A stretch of DNA of 64,000 bases, taken from contig NZ_JNUP01000052.1 of the NCBI RefSeq assembly GCF_000758165.1, positions 1 through 64,000 of the forward strand, given 5' to 3'. Source of the stretch: Spirochaeta lutea. Its GTDB lineage: Bacteria > Spirochaetota > Spirochaetia > DSM-27196 > Salinispiraceae. The stretch's first letter is position 1. Each line of letters begins with the position of its first letter. The translations under genes were made by a program, and so were the position numbers. Below are positions 1-11,782 of this stretch, one piece after another. The notes beneath the pieces are model-generated. The model made no database searches and had not been told where the DNA came from. It was given only the letters and a program-made list of their open reading frames with translations.

Positions 1-2751
<2,751 letters not shown>

Positions 2752-2923
2752 ATTTTCCGGTGCTGTCAGCTTCTGACAGCCGCGAGGAAGGCATGGCACA
2801 TCGTCAGCACAGGGGCCAAACGGCCCGGATGCGCAGGATTGTTTTAACCAACAGGCCATACCCGGTAAGAAACGGGGATGGGTCTGATGCTAGCTTTCAA
2901 ACTCTAACAATGCAAAGTAATTT

Positions 2924-3041
2924 TGCCTGGTGATAATAGCGAGGAGGTTCCACCCGTTCCCATACCGAACACGGAAGTTAAGCTCCTCTGCGCCGATGGT
3001 ACTGTACCGCGAAGGTACGGGAGAGTAGGTCGTCGCCAGGC
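2924..3041 (+). rRNA. rrf: 5S ribosomal RNA
   Basis: The 118-nt sequence begins TGCCTGGTGA and ends TCGCCAGGC, which pair to form the terminal helix. It contains the conserved blocks CCATACCGAACACGGAAGTTAAG and GCGCCGATGGTACTG in broken form typical of bacterial 5S RNA. The terminal helix is followed directly by eight T residues (3042-3049), so the 5S closing stem and the T run may themselves act as the transcription terminator of the operon. Confidence 0.97.
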
Positions 3042-3208
3042 TTTTTTTTGTCCTGAAATCCTCAGGACAAAAAAAAGCCTGGGAACCTCAAGCCCCGGGC
3101 AACGCCCTGGGGCGGAATCGAAGCGGCGGCGCAGCTGACGCGGAGAAGGCTTTTTTTATGCCCAGGTGAAAACCTGGGTATAAAAAAAGAAGGTCCCTGG
3201 CGACGACC
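3028..3208. repeat. nested inverted repeats behind the 5S gene
   Basis: Three palindromic layers are visible. First, 3036-3056 and 3062-3082 are perfect 21-bp inverted arms around a 5-bp loop; the outer part of the left arm is the 5S 3' end. Second, 3150-3167 and 3172-3189 are 18-bp arms with one G-T mismatch around GAAA, with T7 on the left and A7 on the right. Third, the last 13 bases of the 5S region (GGTCGTCGCCAGG, 3028-3040) reappear as their exact reverse complement at 3196-3208. The block could be a two-sided terminator or the scar of an inverted rrn duplication. Confidence 0.75.
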
Positions 3209-3702
3209 GTAGCAAGGGGCGCACCGCAGCGGAGCGAGGAGCGCGCCCGGTTGGGAGCGATGACGCGAACGCGTCGGAGCGGAGTGTCGCCAATCAACTA
3301 AGCGTCGAAACCCGATAGAAACATCCGCCCGTCTACACCTTTGGAGCCTCCTGGTGTAGATTTCTCAGATGGCCGATTTCGACGGCCTTGAGAAGCATCT
3401 TTCCACCGTACAATGTGCCGAAAGGGTTCGGTAAACTGTCTTCTCATCCTTGTTGCAGGACTTAAATGATTCCCTCAGCTGGAGCATGGCAGACTTCAGT
3501 TGTCATGCGACCTAGGCTTGCCTTTAGAGTAATCTCATACGAACCGATTGGGTACCATTTTATGCCCTTACCGATGCATGGAGTGCTTCATGACTCTCAT
3601 AGCCAAAATTGGCTATAGGGATAATTCAATTTGTTATGGCGGATATTGCATAATCCTCTTAAAATATTTAAAAAATTAGAGTTTCTTGATGGAGAAATGA
3701 CC
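3209..3702. other. gene-free stretch between rrn and lipoprotein cluster
   Basis: No convincing gene is seen here. A 49-codon minus-strand frame at 3298-3447 is open, but it has no usable ribosome-binding site and no family I recognise. The sequence around 3570-3630 becomes AT-rich and probably holds the promoter of the downstream cluster; I could not pick a specific pair of hexamers. Near 3601-3616 there is a short palindrome, TAGCCAAAATTGGCTA. Confidence 0.5.
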
Positions 3703-4334
3703 ATGTTTGTACAAAGAGTTAGTACAATCCCTCGCTATCTTACATTGCTCTGTGTTGGTTTCTTTTTACTGATATCCTGTAACGCTATTTCGGGAAATCT
3801 GGAACGTAATGCCGATGCGGGGGCAGATCAGGTAATTGATCTGGATTCGGTAAGTGTTTATTTTGCCGGTTCAAGTACCGATCCGGTTGTTTCCATGGAT
3901 GCCTCCGTTACGGTCACTATTCAAAATAACCGGCAGATGAACAGCTTTAAGCAGCTTGCAACATACCGATTACGACAGAAGGTCATTGGAGGAAGGCTCT
4001 ATACACGGATACCTACTTTCAATATCAGATTGTAAATGAACAACCAGTGTTAGTGGGTCAGGTAGTGGAAACCCACTATGATTTTGATGACGTCCTGGAT
4101 GTAGAAATGGATGCCATACCGCAGAATTTTGATATAGATCAGGTGGATGTAGTAACGGAAAGTGAACTTGCAGAAATGGCAGAAGGAGGGTTAGTGGTTC
4201 CTATTGATCCCCTTCTGGGTGACCGTACAAACCCGGATTACACCGAGACTACTATTACAACCTACGACCGAATAGAGTTGAACGGCGTACAAGATATTGA
4301 TATGAGAATCCTTCTTCCAGGAGAAAGTCGATGA
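3703..4334 (+). pseudogene. lipoprotein gene split by a frameshift
   Basis: Two consecutive frames read as one protein. The first, from ATG 3703 (GGAG at 3691-3694), has a signal peptide with lipobox LISC and runs out of frame at 4035. The second frame is open from 3951 onward and ends at 4334, overlapping the next start codon. Read in the second frame, 3960-4046 gives plausible sequence (NIPITTEGHWRKALYTDTYF), which joins smoothly to the acidic C-terminal part. The shift must lie between 3951 and 4035, most likely near 3951-3975, and a one-base indel would restore about 210 residues. The intact product would be an outer-membrane or periplasmic lipoprotein of unknown function. The break could be a real mutation, an assembly error or, less likely, programmed frameshifting. 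Confidence 0.7.
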
Positions 4335-5707
4335 AACGGATAATCACAGTTTTGATAATTATGTTTTTTATTATTGGAGCTGGCTTTGGCCAAACGGTGG
4401 ATAATCTTTTGTTTTTTACTGGAATAGGATCAGGAATGAACGCCTATGGAGTTAACAAAACAACTAACGAACTCTCCATAAAAGAGCAAGTTGATATTGT
4501 GTATAATCATACAAAGGGAGGAAGTCCAAAGGTAATTGTTGGACATAGCCAGGGCGGTGTTCGTGCCTTAGGATTCGCAAGTATCTATCCTACGGCAACT
4601 GCTGCGGTTATCACCATTGGGGCTCCAGTACGTGGGCATGCGATGCTTGCAAACCCAAGGGAGAAAGTTCGGAAAATAGATGCGGGTATCCGAACAATTA
4701 CCCGAGGGGTTGCTGCAGTACTCCCAGGATTTGGCAGCCTAGCCCTTGCTGGTTTCGATGTACTTGGTCTAGGCTCTCCCACCCGATCCTTATTAACCAT
4801 TCTAGGTCTTGTTGCTCCTGAAAAACTTGATGATGTTAACGTAAGCAACATCGCAGAGATTGCTTTGAATCCAGGTTCGCGAACTGGAAACCCGGGGCTT
4901 CATGATCTAAGTCCAACAAGTAGTTTTATGAAAGATTATATTTACCCTGGTACGTCTCCGGTGTATAGAACTGTGCGGACCCAGATCGGTACCCGCAAAA
5001 TAGCCAAGATAAGCTCATATAAAACGGTAAAATTCCTGTTTTTCTCTTGGAAAAAGCCAGTGTATACATATACATATACACCGATCTATAAAACCTATCA
5101 GGTATTCAGCGGTACAACACCTGTTCCCAAGATTCCAAAGGATGTATTTGTACATTTCATAACCGGTTCACAAAACGATCCAATTACCTTACTAGAGAAT
5201 GAAGATCAGAAAATAGCGAGAGATACACTTGATAAATCTCAGGGTGTGTTATCCCTTGTGTCGAAGGCTGAGGCTGCAGCAGCGGTAACCATGAGTTTCA
5301 CTGGCGTGGCCTTATGCGCAACGATAGGCGGTATTCCCGAAGGACTCCTTCTCATGGCAAGCGGGGTATACTTTGCAAATTTGTCGGCAGACGCAAATAA
5401 AGGGGCTCAGTATCTAAAGAATTACAAAGAAAATTTCGGTGATATTCTTGGTAACCGGGAGAATGACTCGTTCATTCCTTTGGATGCTCAGAGTTGGGAT
5501 GCCAGTTTGGGGGGAAGTCCGATTGTGAGCTCTCTCAGCAGGGATTTCCTACTTAATCATGCTGAGCAAACAGATAGCGAAGGTCTATGGGGACGTGGCG
5601 GTTCTTTGGATAAAAAGCTCATCACAGGTGGTTGGTTGGGTTATGTATCTGAGACACTATCGCAGATGCGTATACTACCTAGTGGTAGTAGTTTTCAAGG
5701 GAAGTAG
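4331..5707 (+). CDS. exported lipase-like alpha/beta hydrolase
   Basis: The 458-residue product starts at an ATGA overlap with the preceding gene, which implies translational coupling. It begins with a signal peptide (cleavage likely after GAGFG). The nucleophile elbow GHSQGG places a candidate catalytic Ser at residue 73, preceded by a short hydrophobic strand as in esterases, lipases and PGAP1-like hydrolases. A later stretch, GSQNDPI, has the look of the acid-bearing loop, and LNHAEQ near the C-terminus may supply the His. These last two assignments are inference. An Ala/Gly-rich hydrophobic segment around residues 315-350 may be a membrane-associating hairpin. The substrate is unknown; neighbours are lipoproteins and a metallopeptidase, pointing to a surface or periplasmic role. 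Confidence 0.7.
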   Translation: MKRIITVLIIMFFIIGAGFGQTVDNLLFFTGIGSGMNAYGVNKTTNELSIKEQVDIVYNHTKGGSPKVIVGHSQGGVRALGFASIYPTATAAVITIGAPVRGHAMLANPREKVRKIDAGIRTITRGVAAVLPGFGSLALAGFDVLGLGSPTRSLLTILGLVAPEKLDDVNVSNIAEIALNPGSRTGNPGLHDLSPTSSFMKDYIYPGTSPVYRTVRTQIGTRKIAKISSYKTVKFLFFSWKKPVYTYTYTPIYKTYQVFSGTTPVPKIPKDVFVHFITGSQNDPITLLENEDQKIARDTLDKSQGVLSLVSKAEAAAAVTMSFTGVALCATIGGIPEGLLLMASGVYFANLSADANKGAQYLKNYKENFGDILGNRENDSFIPLDAQSWDASLGGSPIVSSLSRDFLLNHAEQTDSEGLWGRGGSLDKKLITGGWLGYVSETLSQMRILPSGSSFQGK

Positions 5708-5710
5708 GAT

Positions 5711-6988
5711 ATGTCCTTGAGTAGAAATAAAAAGCTATGGTATGGCTTGCTCATCGGGTTTATGCTCTCAAGTTGCTTAAGCTGTTTCATATTTTTTCCG
5801 GATGATCCCAAAGAGCCGGTAGATCCCACCGACCCCGACACAATTCCTCAACTGACGTTAAATGTGGCATGGCAGATTGATAATGCCTTTCCAGATCTGC
5901 GCTTTATGTCACTGCAGGACACCTACCTTATGATCCCCCATTTTAAACAGGGGGGGCTCATACTTGCAGACGTTCGAACTGGACAGGAACTCTGGCGGAT
6001 AGAGAATCTATTCATTCCTATGTCCAGTGCCGTCATGCATAACGATACAATATATATCCTAGGAGAATTCGCAGATTCCGATACAACCTACCTCATTTTA
6101 ATTTCCGAAGCTGGTGTATACAAGGGACGAATGAGTATTGAAGCTGAAAGAATGTCAGCTCGCTGGTTATTTCTCTTTGGAGATTACCTTTTCTGGACAA
6201 ATAACGTTTTAGTCAAGGCCGATTTATCCAAGGAATTTGTACTCCTGGAAGGTAGTACAGATACTTATGATCCGGAGTATAATCTTACCTTCTATGTGCC
6301 AAAAATGCCGGATCCAGAAAGACCACATTTCAGGGCAATGGGAGATACAGTACTAAAACTAGGCGAAGATATAATTTTTACCTACAGAGATCCTTATAGC
6401 TCAATTACATGGAAAGAACCAACTAGGGTTGTTCGCTTAAATGCTCACTCCCTCGCTGAGGTCTGGAATTATTCTACAAGAAAAGCGCGGTTATTCTATC
6501 AACTTGATCTTGCTCTTTATAAGAATAAAATTCTTCTTAATGGGGGTATGGGTGTGGAGCTTATTGATTCGGAGAACCCCATTGGTAAGGATCCATATTG
6601 GGTATTTGATGACATTGATCATAATCACATGGGTTACCCAATCATTGTTGGGGACTCGATATACACAGCCAGCTATGTACGAGGAGCAGCTGTTAGAGCT
6701 TATAGCATGGAAGATGGTTCACTTCTTTGGTCACTGCCTAATCAGAGTGGAGCTGACCAAAATCCCCAATGGTACAATGGCGTACTATATGTTTCGCAAC
6801 CCCAAGGCGTATTGGCAGTGGATACAGCAACCGGTTCCTGGATAGGCCGGGATGATAACCATCCTGGTTACTCGGAACAAGTGAATGGCACCTTGGTTTA
6901 TGAGAACCTGTTCATACATTTTACAGATCAGATACCAGGAACCGGTGGCCGCGTGGAAGCCCTTTACATGGATGTGCAACCAAAATGA
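5711..6988 (+). CDS. beta-propeller (PQQ/WD-like) lipoprotein
   Basis: The 425-residue protein has an N-terminal signal with lipobox LSSC followed by a Pro/Asp-rich linker (residues 32-46), so it is probably lipid-anchored. The rest contains repeated blade-like units of the PQQ-binding-repeat type: RTGQELWRIENL near residue 90, SLAEVWNY, MEDGSLLWSL near 340 and VLAVDTATGSW near 380. Such propellers are usually binding scaffolds rather than enzymes. The gene sits 3 bp behind the hydrolase gene and overlaps the next start (ATGA), so it is part of the same transcription unit. Base composition is AT-richer than in the central window. Confidence 0.72.
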   Translation: MSLSRNKKLWYGLLIGFMLSSCLSCFIFFPDDPKEPVDPTDPDTIPQLTLNVAWQIDNAFPDLRFMSLQDTYLMIPHFKQGGLILADVRTGQELWRIENLFIPMSSAVMHNDTIYILGEFADSDTTYLILISEAGVYKGRMSIEAERMSARWLFLFGDYLFWTNNVLVKADLSKEFVLLEGSTDTYDPEYNLTFYVPKMPDPERPHFRAMGDTVLKLGEDIIFTYRDPYSSITWKEPTRVVRLNAHSLAEVWNYSTRKARLFYQLDLALYKNKILLNGGMGVELIDSENPIGKDPYWVFDDIDHNHMGYPIIVGDSIYTASYVRGAAVRAYSMEDGSLLWSLPNQSGADQNPQWYNGVLYVSQPQGVLAVDTATGSWIGRDDNHPGYSEQVNGTLVYENLFIHFTDQIPGTGGRVEALYMDVQPK

Positions 6989-7689
6989 AGTGGAATTATG
7001 GAATAAGGCCGTATTTAAAGTGTCTTGGTTTAGGTATTGTGCTGAGCCTTATTGTAGGTTGCCCTCTCATGCGGCCAGGTATCGCATCAACCAGGGTGAG
7101 TGTCGCTTCACAGTATGGCTCTGGTGTTCAGATCAAGGTATTTTTAGAAGCTACTGATGGGAATGTACTTACCGGAGCCCGGGTATCTGCCGAAAGCCCC
7201 GGTTCCTCCATCCAAATATTGGGATTTTCCCAGAATCTGGGGTGCTATACGGGTGTGTTCTCACAGCTCCTCTCTGGGGAGTACGAAATTACTATTGCCT
7301 CCGCCTTGCTTGATGATTCCATTAGGGTAGCGGTAAATCACCAAATACCAGAAGGGAAGCCCAATATAACCTCCTGTACGGATCAATCCGGTAACAACGG
7401 CATGCTCGGTCAGTCGCTTCAGGGTACAGAAGATATAACCTTGGAATGGAATTCCATTACAGGAACCAGTGTATATGACGTGAGTGTTAACCAAGGTGTT
7501 ATACAGAGTTGGCAGTCAGCAACTGCTGAGAACACCATTATAATTCCGGGAAATATTCTTTCGGAAGGCGATTATACGGTAGCCGTAAACGCCCAGTGGG
7601 TAGACGGCGATCCCTTGCTGTTTGACCCGCTCTTTTATTCTGCCAGTGAGAGCCAGGGTGCAAGTTTTTTATTGAACGTTCAGGAATAG
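6985..7689 (+). CDS. small lipoprotein with Ig-like sheet domains
   Basis: The 234-residue product begins at an ATGA overlap with the propeller gene. It has a signal peptide with lipobox IVGC at about residue 30. The mature part is rich in beta-strand residues. Its first half (about 45-105) resembles carboxypeptidase-regulatory/Ig-like folds (GNVLTGARVSAESPG, GEYEITIA). The second half (about 125-225) looks like a fibronectin-type or Ig-like domain (ITLEWNSITGTSVYDVSV, GDYTVAVNAQW). No catalytic motif is seen. It is best called a surface lipoprotein of unknown function that belongs to the envelope cluster. Confidence 0.6.
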   Translation: MKWNYGIRPYLKCLGLGIVLSLIVGCPLMRPGIASTRVSVASQYGSGVQIKVFLEATDGNVLTGARVSAESPGSSIQILGFSQNLGCYTGVFSQLLSGEYEITIASALLDDSIRVAVNHQIPEGKPNITSCTDQSGNNGMLGQSLQGTEDITLEWNSITGTSVYDVSVNQGVIQSWQSATAENTIIIPGNILSEGDYTVAVNAQWVDGDPLLFDPLFYSASESQGASFLLNVQE

Positions 7690-7698
7690 GTCCGGTTT

Positions 7699-9450
7699 AT
7701 GGGAAAATTTGGTAGCCATCTGTTCATTGTTTCCTTGGTTCTGGTTTTTTCAACCTGCGTACTTTCGCCAAACACAAATGATGGGTTAGTGATTCTGAGT
7801 CCAAACGATGGTGCAGTGTTCGCATTTAATGAAGCAGTGAAATTTGTCGCTTCAGCTGTTACAGTTCCTGACGATCTTACCTGGCACAATGAACAAGGTT
7901 CCATTTGGGGAAAAGGTGCTGAATTTACCAAGGTACTCATAGCTGGAGAATATACGGTCATTCTTAAGCAGAATAGCCAAGAAGTCGGCTCGGTGTCCTT
8001 TACGGTCCTTCCCATGGATTTTTCGCCCGGTTCCTTCGTACAATATGTTCAGATGCTGGACAGCCAAATTCATATCTTGTCACCTGGGTATTATATACCC
8101 GGGTATGTCAATCTTGGTACCGATGCTGCTCAGCCTACTATCAATATCCCTAAAGATCGTGGGGCTGGGGCAAAAGATTCCTTCCCCGCTTTGGATGTCC
8201 CACCAGTTAGAGATCCCATTCTCACTCTTCCAAAGGGGTATGAAGCACCGGATCAACCCATACCCTCCCACACACGGAGTCTTCAAGATTCAGCGGATTA
8301 CATGATCACCCAGCGCGAATTTTTTATTCCAAACCTCAATGATTCCCAGTCTGATCCCAAAATCATTACTGCTTCAGCGGTACTTCGGGATAACTCGGTA
8401 GTGTTGTGGGTTGATGAACAAACGATTATACCCACTGCGGATATCGAGAGTTTATTCGAGAAGACACATCAAATCTTACCCCGGGTAGAAACACTATTTG
8501 GGATACGAGGAGCTACAAACGGAGATCGCAAAATACATATACTTTTTACCCCGCTGGTTAACCAATCCTCGGTAGCAATCGGTTTTTTTAACCCAACAGA
8601 TCTCTTACCCCGCAATACCCAGGATTGGAGTTCATCCTACAATCCCTTCTCAAATGAATGCAACCTCCTTACTCTGGGGGTTCCCCAAGAAGGTTCTGAT
8701 AATGGTTCATTTTCTTTATCTTCGCTTGCAGCAACCATTTCCCACGAACTCTCCCACTTGATCCGGTTTCAGCGAAAGACAAGACAAGTAATGCTATCCG
8801 GGAGTCAGGATGTTCCGTATGAGGAAATCTTCTTAGATGAGGGATTAGCCCATCTAACAGAAACACTCCTTGGGTATGGTGTCAGCGGAGGGAATTTGAA
8901 TTTCGCGCAACATTATTTAGATTCCTCGGCTGTCTATTCGTTCTCTGGTTTGAGTCTTAACGGCCAGGACGATTCAGCAGGGCGTAGGGGGGCGATGTTA
9001 CTTCTGCTCAGTTGGTGGTTCTGGAAACAAGGCGGTCTTTCCGTAAATGAAGATGGCGGATTTGTTGACCGGGGTGGAATAAGGTTTTTACAACAACTTG
9101 TTGATACCCAGTTGACCGGCTGGCCTGGGTTAGAATCTGCATTAAACACATCCAGATCACAAATCATAAAGCGATTCTTTGAAGATTCGGTACTGAACAT
9201 TGAAAAAAATGACGTGCCCAAAGATCCATTTACCCATGAGCCCCTCGGCGTGCAGGTACATGGTGGGGGAATCTCGGGATTCCGAGCTATGGAGGAGGCT
9301 GGTCTCATGTCCATCGCCCCCATGGCCATTGGATACTCTGGAGCAATTTTCGTCTCGGGGTATCCGGAGGTTTTCTTGGGCGGGTCAGCAGCTCAGCGAA
9401 ACCGAGTTCAGGGGCATCTTCATGTTTATTGGTTCATGATTGAACCGTAA
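7699..9450 (+). CDS. lipid-anchored zinc metallopeptidase, M30 (hyicolysin)-like
   Basis: The 583-residue protein has a signal peptide with lipobox FSTC. Residues about 30-110 look like an Ig-type domain. The catalytic part holds HELSH, with zinc-ligand His349 and His353 and catalytic Glu350. It is followed by FLDEGLAHLTE, where Glu381 is a plausible third zinc ligand, the spacing expected of gluzincins. The HELSH plus DEGLAH arrangement is what I know from family M30 (hyicolysin-like) enzymes, which are frequent in spirochaetes; family assignment is from memory. It is the last gene of the exported cluster, 9 bp behind the small lipoprotein, and probably works outside the inner membrane. Confidence 0.78.
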   Translation: MGKFGSHLFIVSLVLVFSTCVLSPNTNDGLVILSPNDGAVFAFNEAVKFVASAVTVPDDLTWHNEQGSIWGKGAEFTKVLIAGEYTVILKQNSQEVGSVSFTVLPMDFSPGSFVQYVQMLDSQIHILSPGYYIPGYVNLGTDAAQPTINIPKDRGAGAKDSFPALDVPPVRDPILTLPKGYEAPDQPIPSHTRSLQDSADYMITQREFFIPNLNDSQSDPKIITASAVLRDNSVVLWVDEQTIIPTADIESLFEKTHQILPRVETLFGIRGATNGDRKIHILFTPLVNQSSVAIGFFNPTDLLPRNTQDWSSSYNPFSNECNLLTLGVPQEGSDNGSFSLSSLAATISHELSHLIRFQRKTRQVMLSGSQDVPYEEIFLDEGLAHLTETLLGYGVSGGNLNFAQHYLDSSAVYSFSGLSLNGQDDSAGRRGAMLLLLSWWFWKQGGLSVNEDGGFVDRGGIRFLQQLVDTQLTGWPGLESALNTSRSQIIKRFFEDSVLNIEKNDVPKDPFTHEPLGVQVHGGGISGFRAMEEAGLMSIAPMAIGYSGAIFVSGYPEVFLGGSAAQRNRVQGHLHVYWFMIEP

Positions 9451-9605
9451 TTCAAACTGTAAATAGCGCAACCCGGGTTACTAACTAGATGCAATTTGAT
9501 TCTGACGCAATCCTAAGTCAGCACGTAAACCGAAATAATCGAATTCGTACATATAACAATAGAAAAAAAATGTAACAGTGTTATAAATCAGGGGAGATTT
9601 TTACT

Positions 9606-9712
9606 AAGTGCGTAAAAGCTTGTAACATTCCCCATCCGCGGCGCTACCCCTGGGGCCCTGAACCCAGGCAGCCCCGCTAAATCCGGTGTAGTGTACAAGC
9701 GTTTGCCCTCCA
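9606..9712 (-). repeat. 105-bp palindromic intergenic element, copy A
   Basis: This is a diverged member of the dispersed family described at 48455. Left end AGTGCGTAAAAGCTTGTAA and right end TACAAGCGTTTGCCC are imperfect complements, and the inner GTGTAGTGTAC and CCGGATTTAG blocks (minus strand) match copy E closely. It fills most of the 9451-9735 gap and overlaps the upstream part of the open frame of the TetR gene, which argues for the downstream GTG start of that gene. No other feature is seen in the gap. Confidence 0.7.
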
Positions 9713-9735
9713 TCAGAGTTTCAAGGAGATCCCCT

Positions 9736-10341
9736 GTGCAGAAGAATGATCGGAAAACTCTCAAGTCTGACCTCGTTCGTAAAGCATTCGCTGAGACTGC
9801 AAAAGCGATTATTGTGAAGGAAGGTTACGAAGGCGTTTCCATTCGGAGGATAGCTGAGCAGACTGGGTATACCTATGCCACGATCTATAACCATTTTCGC
9901 GGAATTGACGAGCTGCTCTGGCTCGTACGAGATCTCTTGATACGGGAAATCATCCAGTATATGGAAATACATGGTCCGAAGGAGGTTTCGGGGATAAACG
10001 ACGTGAGGGCATCGTTTGTTACCTACGCTGCCTATTTTACTGCTAAGCCCCAGGTCTTTCGGTTCTTCTACTTTCGCAAATTGGATCCTCAGGAGAAACC
10101 CCAAGGGGCAGGGGAGTATGCATCGGCGTTAGAGGCTAAGGTTCATGGGACATTTGCGTTTCTTCAGCAATCCGAACAATTTACCTCAGAAGAAATCCCC
10201 ATGCTTATTAAGATTTTGATAACAAGCATTCATGGAATGCTAACCCTTGCGCTTTCTGAAAATGATACGCTAAGCATTACGGACATACCCTCGGAGATCG
10301 ATGGCATGTTCAGGTATCTCTTTGAAAACCCCAGGAAGTAA
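9736..10341 (+). CDS. TetR/AcrR-family transcriptional regulator
   Basis: The chosen start is GTG 9736, preceded by AAGGAGAT at 9723-9730. An upstream ATG (9691) lies inside a repeat element and has no binding site. The 201-residue product has the N-terminal TetR helix-turn-helix (VSIRRIAEQTGYTYATIYNH, followed by F) and an all-helical C-terminal ligand or dimer domain. The sensing domain has no recognisable ligand type. The next gene, 120 bp downstream on the same strand, encodes an FMN-binding membrane protein that may be its target, although this is only inferred from position. Confidence 0.88.
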   Translation: MQKNDRKTLKSDLVRKAFAETAKAIIVKEGYEGVSIRRIAEQTGYTYATIYNHFRGIDELLWLVRDLLIREIIQYMEIHGPKEVSGINDVRASFVTYAAYFTAKPQVFRFFYFRKLDPQEKPQGAGEYASALEAKVHGTFAFLQQSEQFTSEEIPMLIKILITSIHGMLTLALSENDTLSITDIPSEIDGMFRYLFENPRK

Positions 10342-10462
10342 GCGGTGCGATTAGGCAAGAAACTAAAAATGTGTAAAGGATGTAACGTTCCATATCGGCA
10401 GCTCAAAATCGAGATGGAGATTAATTGGTAGTTGATCGCAATAATAAGAAAAGAGGAAGAGT

Positions 10463-10858
10463 ATGAAAAAAAGAACCAGAGTTGTGTTAATTAGTTTGGG
10501 ATTGTTGGTCGCCCTCGGCATCGCCGGCGGAATCGTTATTTCCAGGATGGTAGACAGGTTTTCCACATATCTCGATACCGTGGAGATCATACCGGTGGAT
10601 ATATCCGCTGTTGGGGATGGAACCTATCGAGGAATGGTGGATACCGGCGTCATCCTCGTAGAACTGGAAGCCCGGATCGAAAACCACCGGATAGTGGACA
10701 TCCGACTTCTGCAGCATCGTAACGGTCAGGGCGAAAAGGCGGTAAGGATAATCCCTAGGATTCTCGAAGAGCAGCGTATTGATGTGGATACCATCACCGG
10801 AGCCACCTACAGCAGTCTTGTGATTCAAGATGCCCTGTCACGGGCATTGCGACAGTAG
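10463..10858 (+). CDS. membrane-anchored FMN-binding domain protein
   Basis: The 131-residue protein starts after AAGAGGAAGAG and has one N-terminal membrane segment (residues 8-26). The remainder is an FMN_bind domain (as in RnfG, NqrC and PplA) that ends with DTITGATYSS. In this family FMN is attached covalently by ApbE to a Thr/Ser two residues after the GAT. Here that position is Ser rather than the commoner Thr, which the family motif allows. The domain would face the periplasm and could act as an electron carrier. No apbE or Rnf/Nqr subunit lies in the window, so its redox partner is unknown. Confidence 0.82.
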   Translation: MKKRTRVVLISLGLLVALGIAGGIVISRMVDRFSTYLDTVEIIPVDISAVGDGTYRGMVDTGVILVELEARIENHRIVDIRLLQHRNGQGEKAVRIIPRILEEQRIDVDTITGATYSSLVIQDALSRALRQ

Positions 10859-11038
10859 GTGGCAGCTCCGCTGTATTTCGTATGGTTGATACTTCTCGGG
10901 GTAGATTTCTTCAGGATCGGTAATCAGAAGAAACAACCGGGGCCGGTCGTGGACTACAAGGAGTAACATCTTTGCACCTCCGATATGTTACAGGACTCAG
11001 AGATTAAACAACCATTCAAGTCCGTTTTAGGAGGATCT

Positions 11039-11773
11039 ATGAAGAACCGAAGAATTACCCGAAATACAGTCAGGCTAGGCGTGAAGGGCTGTTTTGTTGC
11101 CCTCTGTCTTGCCCTTACCGGTATGACGGGGTGCCAAGCCATGGGCCTGACCGAACCGTTTTCGTACAGCGAAGATGGCTCTGGTATCCAGGGTGTTGCG
11201 GTACAGAATACCAGCGGCAGTATCGAAGTAACCGAAAGTCCGGACAACCGTATTAGGATCCGGGGGGTTAAACGCTCCTACGGGTTTGATAATCCCTCAT
11301 CGGTGAATATCAATGTACAGCGGTATACCAATACGATCTCGATCAAAACTGAATACCCCCAGGGGTGGAGCAGTTCGGTTTCGGTGGACTATGAAATTCA
11401 ACTACCCGCGGGCATGGAAATCACCCTAGAAAACACCACGGGAAGTGTAGAAATACGCGGTTCGTTTGCCGTTCCCCAGGTGGCCGTTACGACCGGATCT
11501 ATCGAGGTGTGGGAAACCCTGGCAGTAGGGGGCCTTCAGACGACCACCGGAAGCATCCGGGGCGAACTCTCCGGACTGATTGGGGATCAGGTGGAAATTC
11601 AGACTACCACCGGATCGATAAACCTTCGGCTGGATCCGGATATTAATTGCAGTATTGAGGCGGAAACGGTTACCGGGTCGTATACGAACCTGAGTACTCT
11701 AAATAAGGTTGAGGGAACCCCGCGGGTACTGAGGCTGCGAACCACTACCGGAAGTATTACCCTGAAAAACTGA
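11039..11773 (+). CDS. DUF4097-type beta-helix lipoprotein
   Basis: The start ATG 11039 follows AGGAGG at 11029-11034; an earlier ATG at 10985 lacks such a site. The 244-residue product has a signal peptide with lipobox MTGC. The mature part consists of repeated short strands built around TTGSI/NTTGSV (residues about 50-240), the pattern of the DUF4097 putative adhesin family, which folds as a parallel beta-helix-like structure. Its function is not established. The gene converges with the FHA gene; a GG-loop hairpin CTGAGG...CCTCAG at 11770-11786 spans both stop codons and may separate the two transcripts. Confidence 0.75.
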   Translation: MKNRRITRNTVRLGVKGCFVALCLALTGMTGCQAMGLTEPFSYSEDGSGIQGVAVQNTSGSIEVTESPDNRIRIRGVKRSYGFDNPSSVNINVQRYTNTISIKTEYPQGWSSSVSVDYEIQLPAGMEITLENTTGSVEIRGSFAVPQVAVTTGSIEVWETLAVGGLQTTTGSIRGELSGLIGDQVEIQTTTGSINLRLDPDINCSIEAETVTGSYTNLSTLNKVEGTPRVLRLRTTTGSITLKN

Positions 11774-11782
11774 GGGGTGTCC

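Noticed and set aside
3298-3447. A 49-codon minus-strand frame behind the rRNA operon
   Set aside because: No usable start signal and no recognisable family; the opposite readings also contain stops.
9691-9735. ATG 9691 as the start of the TetR gene
   Set aside because: It lies inside a repeat element and lacks a ribosome-binding site, whereas GTG 9736 has AAGGAGAT before it.
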